A DNA stretch of 64,000 bases, taken from the NCBI GenBank assembly GCA_022496805.1, contig CM040088.1, forward strand, positions 23,543,501-23,607,500, written 5' to 3'. A program made the translations under genes and the position numbers. The notes beneath the pieces are model-generated. The model was not told the DNA's origin, made no database searches, and worked only from the letters and a program-made list of their open reading frames with translations. Within the stretch, counting starts at the first letter, position 1, and each line of letters opens with the position of its first letter. Positions 37,935-51,057 of this stretch are shown here, piece by piece. The stretch is from Pohlia nutans. Taxonomy: Eukaryota > Streptophyta > Bryopsida > Bryales > Mniaceae.

Positions 37935-40501
37935 TGTAACCTATGGATATAAAAATCAAACCTATTCGATTGATCAAATTTCATTAACTTTCTATCTCAC
38001 TACAATTTGTTCATGCTTTGAATCGTAAAGGACAGGACTTGAGAAATAACTTTCTTCTCTGCATGCAAGGTACTATTTAAGTGCATAAAAGTAAAATAAC
38101 ATTATCGTGGTTAAATATAGAGCTTATGTTTTTACTTTTTTATAAAAGACATCTTATTTTTAAAAACAAAATGTAATGTATAAAAGTAAAAGACATTGGT
38201 TATTATTATTGAGATGCCTACTTAGAGTTAGAGAGTGCTTCAAAGCCAAGCTTTTTCTAAATTTAATATTTAAAAAAAAACAAAAACTCTAGGTTTTGAG
38301 CTTTGAACAAAAATTTATTCAAATGCTTGAAAAGATTGGGGTTTTATGATTTATTATGAATTCAAAAAAATTATACCTTACTTAACTACCAACTACTGGA
38401 AACATTCTATTCCATACGTGAAAAATATTACAAAATATATTTTGATAAATCTTGAAGGCTAAATTGTGTAGTTTGAGTTTCCTACAAAGGAGTGGTATGT
38501 TTAAGGGTTAAAGTTAGTGTTATTTATAAGAGCAATGTCTTCCTTTGTTTTTATTCATATGTTTATATCAAAGCCTAAATCGTCAGTATACATTGACTAG
38601 AATTAGGGGTTGTTTTCTAACAAGGATATTACAAGCATGGCTACATGATGAAAAAATTGGATTACCAACCGTACAATTGTATCATCCAATGCCGACGGAG
38701 TGAAACTACAGTTCAGATTAAAAATACACGTGAGCGCATTTAAATAGCATACCTTGTGAAAATTTTGACTTTAAAACAGTGTTTAAATTAATATTTTTTT
38801 AGGTGCCAAATCAGTACTTGTATATATATATTTATCATTTGGTATAAAGTTTTAGGACCAAAAGGTTTTAAAATTTTATAATAACAAATAATTGAAGCTT
38901 GAACTAATATGTGTTGTTCCTTGCTTCAAATATCAATATAAAATATTTACAATTGATTACTTTTCAAAACTAATACAAGTGAAACTTTCGATTGTGTTCA
39001 AATACTTTATGTTTTTTTTGCAAATTTAAAATGGTTTTGTAATACTTACATAAGGGGGTTGAAAAGTATGCACTCATTTGATTCCTATTCTTAACTTTAA
39101 GTGCACTCCACAAGTTCTTGTGGAATGAAGAAATTTTGGGAACATTATAGAATCATGCAATTGCGGAATTGTAAGGTTAAAGTTTTTCTTTCAATTGTAT
39201 ATAGAGTGATTGCAAGCTATGGGCTAGTAAGTGGAAGATGCAGCTAGTGCAACTAAATTCCATAGGTAGTTGCAAGCTACGGTCATCCGAACTTTTTGTC
39301 GCGGTCTACAAATTGGTGCATTTTCTTATATTTAGAAAATCATCAATAAATATTGGGATGAAATTCTGTGACGACACAAATTGCATTGTTTTTAAAAGTC
39401 CAAAGTTAAGATGTCTACCACAATAAAGTTTGCAAAATTTCAATCTTCTTATCCAAATTAAGCATTTCTACTTAGATTCGGTAGCGTATCGCTTGTGAAA
39501 AGTGCACATGTTTTATGGAAAATGCTAGAAGGGGGTCAAATTTGAACTTCATAAATTTATAGCAGCATACCACAAGTGTGTACAAAGCTACCATATTTTT
39601 TGTATTTTGGTATTACGCTTACTTATTTTTTGATTATGTTCTTCTGATGTTTTTGTTTTTAAAAAATATTGTGCACTGAATTTTTTATTTTATTTTTCTG
39701 TGTTTTTGGAAATGAAATACTGATTCAATTTCAGAGGTGGGATATAAAATGCTGTTTTCATAAAACCTACCTATGGATTTATGTGAAAAAGGCTCTAATT
39801 ACCCTTGTCTCGACTCTTGTTGGGTAAAAAACAAAAAGGGTTGTTGAGTGAAGCCCAATGTCTCGAAATTAACTTAACAATTGCTAAAGTGAAAGTATTA
39901 GCATAAACCCTATTCGGGATGGTGAAATTTTTGATCTAACTGAAACCTGAGAGGTGCATATTACTAAGCTAGTGCATGAGTTGCACGGCCCTTAGCTGCA
40001 CAAGTAGCACTCTTCACTCGGTAGACCGTAGCTTGTAAGCACCCCTTTGCAAGTTCTCTACTAGTGGTGTATTGTAAACTTTGCAACTTTGACTTCGATC
40101 AAAAATTTAACCATCCAAATGGGGTTTATGACGATACTTCTTTTTTAGCGATTGTTAAGATTATGTTCATATTTCGGGTTGCATTCAACAATTTTTTATG
40201 TTTTTTTATTCCAGAAATGAAAGATAATCACATCCCTTTTTAACATAACCTCCATAGCTAGGTTTTATGAAATTGAATCATTCTTTCATTCCCCACCTCT
40301 GAAATTGGATTATTACTTCATTTCCAAATAAAAATTCCGCAAAAAAATAAATTGCATCAAAATAACGATTGTCCATACCGTGCAATCCTCTGAAATTACA
40401 CTCAAAATTTAGATTATGAAGGTTTTCTGGCTTCACAGATACGTGCAATTTTGGAATACATTTGATAAAGGGACCGTGTGGAGGTTTAAAAATGACCCGC
40501 G
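37935..40501. other. Flank of the Plavaka-like gene; decayed repeats
   Basis: No gene seen. A family C fragment ending TTTAAGGGTTAA occupies about 38395-38511. From about 39590 to 40340 a decayed foldback is visible: GGAAATGAAATACTGATTCAATTTCAGAGGTGGG (first 20 bases start about 39709) recurs in reverse near 40295-40331, and GCAAGCTACGGTC (39271) mirrors GACCGTAGCTTGTAAGC (40024). Confidence 0.45.
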
Positions 40502-41050
40502 TTAACCCCTAAGTGACGGATCAACCATTTTATGGTCTCTGCCCTTTTTTTATGGGCTGCCCGAAATAGAAAAAACATATTTATAGAAAATAAAAAATAT
40601 TTTTAAATAGGTAATCAAATCTACTTGTCAACCCAATTTGCATCATGTCAATCCGAGTTAAACTCCACCCGGGAGAAATTTTCAAAGAAAAACACTTCTA
40701 CATTGTTTAGTGTTAGAAAACTTACTATTTGGGGAAAGTAATGATGTTCTCTCCGTTGAAAAATTTGCAATTTTTGATTTTATAATAGAATGTCTAGTTT
40801 TAACAAATCATACAAAATTTCAAATTCTAAAAATAAAATTTGTGATTCTTATAAATATTTGAAGTTAAATGCTTCTAAATTCATTATGAGATGATAAAAA
40901 GCTATTTTTTGATATTTGACCGTATGGAAAATTACTAAACATCAAGCTCCTCATTTTCTCTTTTGGACCAAACTTCATCAAAGTTGAAGAAGTAATTTTT
41001 TATAACACATTTATGTTTTGCTCTTACCCCCTCCGTCATTTAGGGGTTAA
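40502..41050. mobile_element. TTAA-flanked MITE, family B
   Basis: TTAA at 40502-40505 and 41047-41050. It starts CCCCTAAGTGACGGATCAAC and ends CCTCCGTCATTTAGGGG. The body shares AGTTAAACTCCACCCGGGAG and TTTGGGGAAAGTAATGATG with 13687-14236, and the length is nearly the same. Confidence 0.85.
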
Positions 41051-44000
41051 CACCTCACATTGTACTCTTTATTATGAAGAACATGCAAACACATAATTAT
41101 TGAGATTTTCATAAGCGACTGTGATGTATCCACTTACAATTTACAACAAAAATATATACGTTATAATATGCAATGGATTGGGTCATTCATTAATGGACCA
41201 TAAACAAGAGAGTTCAATCTTCACAATCATAACAATATAAAAAACTTCCAAATACAATAAATACATACAACATAGTATTTACATTGTAGTAGTAAGTATT
41301 CACTATATTTTGAATTACTTGCAATATTTTGCATTTTGTTCATATGTATTTTCATATCTGTACAACTTTTCATTGAAATGTTTTTTTTTACTACAAGATG
41401 TGTATTATACATCTCCAACTATGAATTGTATAATTCAATATGATACTATTCTTTACAAATTACTTGTCATGAGAATGTCCAAATCGTCAAGTGCATTAGA
41501 TATGAGAAGCTTCATAGTGTGACTTGTCGAACGAGGTAGGATGTCCTAAATCCACCAATTTTAAAAATATGGCCTCAATTTAACAAGCTCATTAATACAA
41601 ATATTCTTCGGTCACTTAGAAAACGTTTTCTCACGGAATTCCCCAATTTTTTACAATATACTTTATCAATGATCATACTGATACAGATTTTCAAAGTGTA
41701 AAGCACTTCGTCACCCAAATTTATACTTTACGTTTCTCCATATCAACACCATGTTGTACTACTCTTCACCCATTATCGTACCCAAAACCACCAACTATTT
41801 CATCGCAATGCATGGCATGCCATTCGTTTACTTGAATAGTGAAATTGTCGGTTTTGAGTTTCAGCTGTGGTTGCTTTAAGAAAGGTCTACATGTCATAAT
41901 CGAGGGTGATTGTGGCTTTAGGACATTGTACCTTATTACAAATTGATTTGTATAGTGATTTAAGCACATGGGTATCAACATGTTGAATTTATTATAGTCT
42001 TCTAAACTAAAAAAATGACTATATATTGATTCCGGAATGGTCTCGGTGACCTAAAAATGTATCGATTACACAATGATCCTAGGGATATAAAATGGGCTCC
42101 ATTACAAAATGCTCTCGGTGACCTTGTAAGATGGTCGAGAGTGATGCCCATCCCCCTTGCCACATTGGCCCCTCCTTGCAGCGAGACGAGGCACCACATC
42201 GATTGAGACTTTGCCGGCACCAACTCTGTTCAGACTTTGCTAGCACTGCACTGCGTTGCTGAAGTGCAGAAAGCTCCATCGTCCCTATCGCCGACTGACA
42301 CGATCGTGGCAAGCATTTCGATCATCTTGGTGCAACCAAAGGTAGAGAGGATCCGCACTGGCAGGAACATGCAGGCCCAACACCAAGACAGTCCAATTGA
42401 TTGGCCGGATAATCAATTGATGATTGAACACTCATGTCAGCGGTTTTGCCCACGGTCATCAAGCTTGCACTTCGCTGAATCGAAAAATGCAATCCAAATT
42501 CAATGTTTTAAAACAACAAATGCAATCGATCCTATTTTGCAAGATACATTTGAAATGGGACCAAATTCTATATCATCAGAATTAGTGACGAACATTGTCT
42601 GTCATGGTTGAAGAAAATATGTGCTTAAACAAAAGGGATTCAACGAAGAACCCGATCAAAACTACTACAAGAAACATGAGTCTTGTCAATTTTCTTTTAG
42701 CATTGAAATTGTCATTTTATAACTACATTTCTATGTTTTTTTAGCATGCATAAACTAGATTCGACATAAGTCACACTATGTGAGATGTGTAAAGTGGTAC
42801 GCATATGAAACATATGAATTTAATAATAGAAAACATTGATTCATTTTTTGTTTACGTGTATTTTAAATTGTTGTAAATACAATTCTGAGGCACAAATTAG
42901 ATTGCCAGAAAGCCCAATAAAAATAGTGCCCTATGGAAAGTAAGATAACTTCAATTTTGAGTTGTAAAAAACTCTTTCAAAATTTCACCTTCTTTGATCT
43001 ATTTTTCAAAAACCTTCTTTTCTATGAAAACAATAGTTTTATGCTATTGCTATGAACATACCAAATTTCATATTCAAAAAACACAAATTTTGTTTTTGAT
43101 AAGTGTTGTTGTGTATTATGCATTGTGGTATAGAATGAATGATTCAAAAAGTTGGTGGTGATTTTTTAGAATTTTATTATACAAATATGTAAGAAACAGT
43201 GATGTGCTCATCTTACCGTTAGGAAAAAATTGCATTACCTAGAAAAGCTTTTACACTATAGAGATTTTAATATGAAGGGATTACTAATCAAGACTTTGTA
43301 CAACAAATATCTCTATATCTAATTACATTTTGGCAAACCAATTGCACAATAGTACTCTAAGATATAAAAGTAGTCATAATATAAGGGTCGATTAGAAAAT
43401 TATAATTGCAATTTCATAATATGTATTCATCAAAATTTTGGAAGGCAACCCTTCCACATTGAATTCTCTATAGTCTAACACTTTCCGAGGTAATGCAATT
43501 TTTTCCTAAAAGTAACATGCCCACATCAATGTTTCTTATATATTTGCGCATTCAAATTAAAAAAAATCATCACCAATATTTCTCAGTCAACTATTCTCTG
43601 GCACAATGAAAAATACACAAAATATTTTATCCAAAACATAATTTTTTCTTTATGAAATTGAGATTTCATGTGTTGCCCAATATTGCATAAAAATAACACT
43701 TTTATAGGTTAGTTATCATAAATTTGTCTACAAAGGTCAAATTTTGAAAAAAATTCTTACAAGTACAAATGGGCATTACCTTACTTTGCACAAGGCATTG
43801 TACATTAATGAAAAGCCTATGATGAAAAATGTAAGGCATTTGCCATTTTTAACTTTGATATAACTACTTTTTTATAATGACTATTTCAATACATCTTACT
43901 TCGAAAACTGTAACTTTTGTAATACCAAATATTATATCACTGGGATCAGTGAATAAAATTTCATGCGTTGGTCAAAAAAATAAGTTAATCTGAGCATAAT

Positions 44001-45354
44001 ACAACCCACATACAACCTACTTAAAATTAGAAAAAGAAAGACACAAGGCTTTCGACCATGGCATGTAATGTTCATCACTATTTCTAATTATATGGAAATT
44101 AGTCCCATCAAAAATGTAATTTCCAAAATATGATTCATTGCATTTTTCATTTGAAAACATCGAATATGTATAGCTTGGTTTCTTCAACTTCAGGGCCCTG
44201 TAAAATTGATGTGTGTGGGCAATCACGGTTCTACTGGCAATAGTGTTCAATCGGTAGTGAACTCGGATAGTAGATCAATCTACCCCGCCCTTTGATGCAC
44301 TTGATGATCTAACGGTCCCTAACGCGCCTGCCGGTAGTTGGGATGATGGGAGCACCGAGACCCGCCCGGGGCACCGCCTCGCGTTACTGAGGCGCACATC
44401 ACCGTAGCAACTATATCGTCAGCAAAATAGATCTCGTCATTCCAATCGAACGCGATGATCCAACGGTCGTAGGGGTCGTTGCTGGAGTCGTCTCTCCAGA
44501 CAGGCACACTACTTGAAATACTGTGGGCCACGAGTACTGCAAGGCAGGTTGACAAAGTACTGTGAGGCAGGGCAGAGTGGTTGTACACATGCAATCTCCT
44601 TTATTTTTTAGATAGTCATTTTCACAACCTTCCTTTGGTTACTTTGAAATAATTTTTAAGACTCATCAAATTTAAAAAAAAACAAAGATAAATTTGTAGT
44701 TTATTACCTTGATTAGTCAAATTAGCAAGTTTTTTCTTTGCTATAATGTAGGTCATCAAACGTACTCTTGAGAGAGCTTTTTATGTTTTACCTCTATATA
44801 GATGATTGGATGAACCTATTTTTTAAATTTTAACGGACAACAACAAAGAAATGCTCATCTGACGCACCTTGTGTGTGTTATGCATCATATGTGTGTGTTA
44901 TATGTGTTATCGTATAACTTGAAATATGGCATGAAATCAAATTTAAAAAAAAACCTACTTTCTCGGTTTTAGGGCAATGCATGCTTTGGGTGTTGTTCTG
45001 AACAATCACTAACTACAAACAATTGGTCCCTCCATTCCCACTCTCACTTTGAACATCTTAAAGTGGTGTTCGGGGATTATTAGTTTTAAAACATATAGTC
45101 ACACTTCTGACGTACTCTATAAATTTACATTTACCAATTTGTACAATTTAAAGAGTGCATGAATTGGTTCTTTTCTCAAAGATCCGGATTTGTCTCATAT
45201 TCCTAAATATAGATTAAAGGACTACTCTAGACTATCTGGTTTTTCCATTTTGTCTTAGAATTTGGTATGTGGATCTATATGTAAGTAATACAAAAGATTT
45301 TCGAGGTATACTTTAAAATTACAGAGTACTTCATTTGATCTAAGTTCAATATGC
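41051..45354. other. Gene-poor AT-rich region with decayed repeats
   Basis: No supported gene. A foldback spans about 43150-43585: GGAAAAAATTGCATTACCT (about 43222) mirrors AGGTAATGCAATTTTTTCC (about 43489), and AAGAAACAGTGATGTG mirrors CACATCAATGTTTCTT. Diverged family A remnants lie at about 42500-42700 and 43920-44170. A GC-richer patch at about 42110-42470 shows no recognisable product. Confidence 0.5.
44319..44594 (-). other. Orphan GC-rich ORF, unrecognised
   Basis: A 91-codon frame containing VWRDDSSNDPYDRWIIAFDW and NDEIYFADDIVATVM, in a GC-rich patch unlike the AT-rich surroundings. It looks more protein-like than its neighbours and could be a captured exon. There is no known domain, no clear splice partners and no promoter evidence. 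Confidence 0.25.
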
Positions 45355-45624
45355 AAAGTAATAGCGTGTTGAGGTAGGTTTGAGGTACACCTCAAGCCTA
45401 TCTCAACATGCTCTTACTTTCATATCAAATTTACATGAAATTAGAAAGTAAAAGCGTGTTGAGGTAGGTTTGAGGTAGACCTCAAGCCTACCTCAACACG
45501 CTTTTACTTTTCATTTCATATTTTGATCTAATTAAAATTTACATCGTGTTGAGGTAGGTTTGAGGTAAACTTCAAGCCTATGTCAACACGCTTTTACTTT
45601 TCATATGGAAATTTGAATCAATCA
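45355..45624. repeat. Array of three 90-bp units, each with a 66-bp palindrome
   Basis: Palindromes at 45355-45420, 45445-45510 and 45535-45600, exactly 90 bp apart, separated by AT-rich 24-bp spacers. Each has 33-base arms and no loop. The left-arm core GTGTTGAGGTAGGTTTGAGG is identical in all three. In the middle unit 31 of 33 positions pair, plus one G-T (wobble) position. Several right-arm differences in units 1 and 3 also leave G-T pairs. Confidence 0.9.
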
Positions 45625-45639
45625 TAATTTGAAAATCTT

Positions 45640-45798
45640 AACTCACATTGTACCAAATTTTATATCAGTGTTCGAATCAATAAAGAACATTGTAAATCTT
45701 GGTAAAAAAACAAATAAATTTGAACAAAAGATAGTCCTCATTGGACCTACTCATACTTGTTGAGGCTCAATAAGGACTTTTTGGTCAGTAGAGGGTTA
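45640..45798 (+). mobile_element. TTAA MITE, family A, diverged
   Basis: Recognisable words: ATTGTACCAAATTTTATATC, AATAAAGAACATTGTAAATC and TTTTTGGTCAGTAGAGGGTTAA. The left end is lost. It directly follows the palindrome array. Confidence 0.5.
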
Positions 45799-46028
45799 AA
45801 ATAATGTGGGAAAACTGTGTGTAAGAGACAAACATGAAATTTGAAATCAATTTCATTGTTTAGGTTATGTTTTGTTCTTGAATGTATTTTTGCCAACTTT
45901 CTTAATGACACACTTTTTAATTGCACATTCTTTGTATATCTTCAAAATTTTGTCTTATGTGTTGTGTTTAGCATGTGACAATGGGAACATTTAGAGGTGC
46001 ATTCTTTTTTGTGTGCGAGGAATCACAT

Positions 46029-46175
46029 GACCCTTTTTCATATACCTTCTAAGTTTTGTAGTTCTTGATTAATTTTTTTAAGTTGACCCTTTTTCATATA
46101 CCTTCTAAGTTTTGTTGTTCTTGATAAAGTTTTTTAAGTTGACCCTTTTTCATTTACCTTCTAAGTGTTTAGGGT
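46029..46175. repeat. 56-bp tandem repeat, three copies
   Basis: GACCCTTTTTCATATACCTT begins at 46029 and 46085, with a slightly changed third copy (CATTTACC) at 46141. Each is followed by CTAAGTTTTG and TTCTTGAT. Confidence 0.8.
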
Positions 46176-46556
46176 TCAGGGTAAAAGAATGAAGAACTTT
46201 TAATTGGGCGGTATTTTACATATTATCGTACTCTGATTGTAACTATATTATACTTCAATACTTGTTTATTGTTAATTACTGATTTATGTAGTATGAAATC
46301 AAGTATTAGAAGTTAGTCAAATAACCATAAGAGATCAATGCTGAAATTGCCATTCAAAGTGTGAATTCATGGATATAATAATATTTGGTGGACAAAAGAC
46401 TTTATTTTTCATAGAAATGTTACAAGTTATCAAATGTGTCTTTAATCCTTCGAGATTCTGCTCTAAACTCTTCTTCTGAGTATACACCTACCTCTCGCAA
46501 TATGAATATAATTTGAATTTTATATCACTGGAATCAATGAAGATAAACTTTGTTGT

Positions 46557-47500
46557 TTAACCTCTAAATTTCCTTGTGTTTTTGGGAGCTTGAAACCTCA
46601 AAACTGCGATTTTCTACCTCTATGTACTCCCGGGGATGTGAACCAAGTTTTTTTACTTCTTTTAGAATTCCAACTGTAAGATCATGTACCTAAGCCTATT
46701 CATAGCTACTGTTTCAAAAATTGACCGTTGGATGTTTATCATTTGCAAGATCATAACATCCAAAGTTTGTGCAAAAGTTTTTTGGGGCATTGCTTGGGAG
46801 GCATTGTCTCCATAGTGCAAAGGGGGACTTGAAGATTGTTACTCCAAACATTTTGCTCATATTTTTTTCCATGTAGATAACTAAGTTGGGTACGCTCATG
46901 CAAAATTTTAGAGACTCATTACGCGTTTCAAACCTTCATCCAAATTAATTTCTGGAAGTAGGTATAAAAATGGCAATTTGGTGAAACATGCATCACATTA
47001 ATTGTATTTGATTTTTGGAAAAAATGAACCGTGATTAGGTACCTCTATGATTTTATAAATTTTAGGCGAAATTTTTTTTTTAAAATTTCAAAATCTCAAA
47101 TTTTGACAAATTTCGAAAGAAATGGATGTGAAATTACAAAAAACCTTGGAGGTTGCTGTTCATTATTTTGGAGGCTGCCCTTGTCAAGCCAAGAATATAA
47201 TCAACATGGGTCACTTCAAATTCTGAGCCTAAATGTGGTGAAGAGCATGTCTCCAAAAAAAAATTTGAAAAAATGATTATAACAAAAAGTTTTTTTCTGC
47301 CCCAGTTGGGCTTGAAACCAAAAATTTCAATAATTTTTTTATAACATCCGAATTTGACTTTGTAATTTTTACCCCACACACCTTGTATGTATGACCACGC
47401 CCACGCCAAATTATAGTCTAAAATTATTAATTTAGACCTTCCATCTAAGCTGCCCGAAACAACAAAAAGCCATTTTGGCTTTTAAGGGCCTTTAGGGGTT
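46557..47500. mobile_element. Possible long TTAA-type element (about 940 bp)
   Basis: TTAACCTCTAAATTTCC at about 46557 and GGGCCTTTAGGGGTTAA near 47500 could be the two ends of one element of the TTAA/CCCCTAA class. The pairing is tentative because the interior is unlike the other families. A family A remnant follows at about 47505-47670. Confidence 0.35.
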
Positions 47501-47671
47501 AAATTTTTTTGAGTAGGTTCTATATAGAATTCCTTTTATACAAACATTATGTTTTCATTCATCAGCGCATTTGTTTTTCTTCATTCATTATGATGATATA
47601 AAATTTGGTTCAATTTAAAATGTATTTTCTTGAAAATGAAAAATTGTATCAATCAATTTAAAAACAATGAA

Positions 47672-48922
47672 CTCACTCCTTTTGTGATGTGTGGGATCAT
47701 TTGACATGTGATTGAGTTGTTGAATGACTGTCTTAAGGTAGGAGGATCTAAACCCGCCACTTTAAGGGCTATGAATTTCTGAGGACAGATGGAGAATTGA
47801 GCATGATTTATCAGTGGAAGACAAATCCAAGCAAAGACCAACATACTATGAATAAAAAATTTGGATGTTCCTAAAATTAGTCATAAATTTCTGAAGCTAA
47901 AATGACATGGGTTTTAAAAGTGGTGCTCTTCACTATGGTTACATCCAAACTTTCAAAATGTTCGTCCTTGACAGAGTGCGGGTTTAGAACCGTAGCAAGT
48001 TTAGAGCCCTCTACCTTAAGGTGGTTGCCTTAAACCAACAGCTAGGAGCATTTTCCGCAATCAATGCTGCAATGATGTTGGTTGTAGCATGATTTACAGT
48101 TAGGTAACGGGTTCTCTCTTGTTGGTTTTAGAATATGTAAGTGTGGTTATGGATTCGTTGTTGTTGGTTTAAGCATCTTTAGTGTGTTTAATACAAATAT
48201 TCTTTGGACAAAAACAACTCTACCTATGTGACGTGAATGGAATGTGTCGTATTTCAACTTTGAAAATTTAAAACTAATTCATTCTTCACCCAAAAATTAT
48301 GTTTCAACTTGTGTTGGAATCTATTTCTTCTTGCCTAATTCTGAAAAATAATAATACTAAATAATATCACTGTCTCATATCCGTATTTCTTATTCGGACG
48401 GGAATGCGGAAACCCCCTTAAAGTGATGTGGCCCTCAAGACTTGTTTAGTTTCTTGTGTTGCATAACCTAGCTTCCTTTGCATGACCTAGCTTTCTTTTG
48501 GGAGCTTGAAGAGAACTGAAGTCACAAGCCTGAATTCCCTTCTAATGGGCCCTCGCTGCCCGCCTTTGCCAGGTCGGATTCCAACGGGCTGTCTTCAATT
48601 TGGCGGCGAACGGTGAGTCACGCGGCTGGGGCGATGTGCGAGGGGCACTCAGAGCTTATGGTAATCGGCTGCTGCGCTGAAGTGACGCGCGGCACCGCCT
48701 CAACAACTTGTTCCACGGAGTAGTTTTGCAGCTATGCGGAAGCTGGAGCATTGCGGAGGCTGGAGGTGTGCCGAAGCTGGAACTGTCTAGACAGGTGATT
48801 CGGATGCTCTTGCTAGTCCATTCTATCTCTCTTAGGAATTTTCTTTATGTCTATAGTATTGGAAGCTCGTAGATCTTCTTACAAAGAATATGTTGGCAGT
48901 GTAGGTTTTAAGTCATTGCATC
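47672..48922. other. Intergenic; GC-richer from 48540
   Basis: No gene seen. From about 48540 to 48790 the base composition becomes GC-rich (GCCCTCGCTGCCCGCC, GCGGCGAACGGTGAG), resembling a promoter/5' leader upstream of the J-domain-like fragment at 48923. Confidence 0.4.
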
Positions 48923-49234
48923 ATGGACAGTGAAGGAAGAGAAGAGAACTCCAGGCGTGGATATCGCGCGCACCCGTATCAAGGGCCGCGATTGCGACCA
49001 TCGCAGAGCCCTCAAGTGCGACCCTTCCACAACCCACCCGGCATGGTAATGGATTTAGTCCTGTTGTGTTTGCTTTCAATTTTGTTGCTTGTTTTGGCAG
49101 TAGTGGCGACCCGCAGCATACACACAAAGAGAATCCGTGATAGATCTGGAATATGACGAGTATGAGCTTCTCGGGGTAGAAGCGGATGCGTTCGTGCCAG
49201 AGATCAAGCAAGCGTATCATCCTGCCATTCCTAG
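48923..49234 (+). pseudogene. Truncated J-domain-like gene fragment
   Basis: Exon 1 (48923-49045) encodes MDSEGREENSRRGYRAHPYQ and onward to FHNPPGM, ending at ATG|GTAATG. A second exon (49104-49234, after CAGTAG) continues in phase with IDLEYDEYELLGVEADAFVP and EIKQAYHPAIP. LGV-x-A...EIK-AYH resembles helices I-II of a DnaJ J-domain. The sequence breaks where HPD would be expected, and nothing of helices III-IV follows. The intervening 58-bp intron is unusually short. Likely a captured or degraded piece; the J-domain call is a motif impression. Confidence 0.35.
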
Positions 49235-50061
49235 GTGTCTTCTTCGCTTTTGGCTTCCTCACTTACCGTAATCAGGCAAGCATAACTCACACCCCATACA
49301 TGCTTTGATCTCTACCATCTGACTGCCTGCGGTCTTTGATGAAAATGACTGAATGTGTGACAGTCAATGGTCATTTCAGATAAGTTTCATACTCAGGCAT
49401 AGCTGTCCTAGGGTTTGGCGTGTATCAATGTAACGCTACGTTTCCTAAACAGTAGTTTTCGTGTCACTCGTATTATCCACCCCATTTGAATTGGACGGGG
49501 CTCAAGTTTGGAGTATTTAGTATCCTCTACCTTGATATGTTATGTGTGAGAATTTTTGTTGAAGGCAATACGTTAGAGGGGAAGAGATTTGGTTAACACT
49601 GAACTTTGCGTGTTCAGTGTTAGGTTTGTGTTAATCAGTGACTGAGATGATGTAGCCGGTGTTCACAGCTACGACGTGAGGAAGAATTTTCTTTCTGTGG
49701 TTCTTAAACGATTTTCTGATATGAAATCCCGGGGGGTGTACTATGTTAAATTTGTGAAAGTATATGTGAGTGCACAAAAGGGGTATTGATTTGAACATCT
49801 TCATACAAAGTATACATACAATACATATTTAGAGCTGAAAATATTGACGTGTACTTACATTGAACATATATTTAGGACGGAATAGATCTGTATACAAAGG
49901 ATTTTAGACTTATAAACCCTCGTATACATATACAGGGGGTTTTTAGAGGGGGTCATGAACGCACATGATTCTCAAACATAATCAGATTGTCAACGGCTTC
50001 TAAGTGATTTATGTGATTCTGGCTTTGAACTAAGGTTTAGGGTTTTCTGTTGTGTGTGCAG

Positions 50062-50563
50062 CAAGCACAAATAGCTCTTCAGATGTAGGTGGAGAAGGTA
50101 ATGGTGCGGTGCGGGCCTTGGAGACGTCCAAGAGTAAGGTGGCACTAGATCTAACTCCTTCCGGTGTACCGTATGTGAAACCTGTATGGAGCGCACCACC
50201 TGGCTACCCTTGCAAGCTTGAAGTTCTTAAGGATGGCGTTATTGTGAGCAACTTCGACGTGTATGTCCTTGCCTTGCAGCAATTTGCAGCTTTATAGATG
50301 TATTTGCTTTCGAGCAATACGAGCACCTCTGTTATTATGCTCAAATCATTTTTAGAGTGTATGCCTGTGATGACTGAAACGCTTTTTCTTATTTCCTTTC
50401 AAAATTGATGTTTGTGAATATCTTTCTGTAGAAGCTTGATTTTTTTTCTGACACTAGTTAAACTCTTACACGTTCAGATCAAGCAACGGAGTTTACATGT
50501 TTGGGCGCAGCGATCGGTGTGACTTTATGTTAGAGCATCCCACCGTATCCCACTACCATGGAG
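50062..50563 (+). pseudogene. Truncated FHA-domain (kanadaptin-like) gene fragment, two exons
   Basis: Exons 50062-50260 and 50478-50563 join in phase. They encode an acidic/Ser-rich lead, then PYVKPVWSAPPGYPCKLEVL, KDGVIVSNFDV, SSNGVYMFGRSDRCDFMLEH and PTVSHYHG. This is the first half of an FHA domain, including the GR and S-x-x-H phosphothreonine-binding positions (GRSD, SHYH). It is closest, from memory, to plant FHA proteins of the kanadaptin type. The second half (LGSTHGT region) was not found downstream, where unrelated sequence and a mariner-like element follow. No start codon exon was found. Confidence 0.6.
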
Positions 50564-51057
50564 GTATTGCACATTGGGATTTGATTTTCTTAATTCTGAA
50601 TTTTGAGTTATGGTATTTAACTTTTAGGATCTGTGGTCCTGGAAATGGTTGTGCTATGTACTCTCTCCTTTAATAGGCTGATAGAGGAGAAGATTAACAT
50701 ATTGCTCATTGATTTTGAATAATTCTGAGACCTCACTTGTGTTTTAACTATTGTGAACAGCTGTTAATATTTGAGTTTGTCGACAATGTTGCAGATATTG
50801 GAGTTATTGCTGGCCAGTGATAATGGAGTTACTGCTCAGTACATCCAAAATCAAGAGTTGGTGCATAAGAAAGGAGTTAATGGACAAAATATCTTTCAAT
50901 TTGGATTTCACCGAGATGTCTTAGATACACACGGTGTTATATATGGAGTTGTATGTTCTAATAACTCCTCTTTAATAGGCCTTACATGTACTGGGGAGGC
51001 AATTACAACATTAGCTTGGAAAGTTCTTGACACTTCTTTCACAAATTTATATATGTA

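Noticed and set aside
33226..38615. AAACAACCCC near 33226 and its inverse near 38604 as terminal repeats of the Plavaka-like element
   Set aside because: Only about ten matching bases, no CACT-type end and no flanking target duplication.
42002..42611. Overlapping ORFs on both strands in a GC-rich patch
   Set aside because: No recognisable domain, no splice context and repeated ACAAAATGATC/ATGGGCTCC words suggest repeat-derived sequence.
45355..45600. TTGAGGTAGG in the palindromes resembles the start of animal let-7
   Set aside because: Eight shared bases in a plant-type sequence are expected by chance, and the loopless palindrome is not a let-7 precursor shape.
45355..45624. Regularly spaced palindromic repeats as a CRISPR array
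   Set aside because: Only three units, repeats much longer than spacers, AT-rich similar spacers, no cas genes, and a plant nuclear context.
48923..50563. One fusion gene joining the J-domain-like and FHA-like fragments
   Set aside because: Exon 49104-49234 ends in phase 2 while 50062 needs phase 1, so the joined frame is lost.
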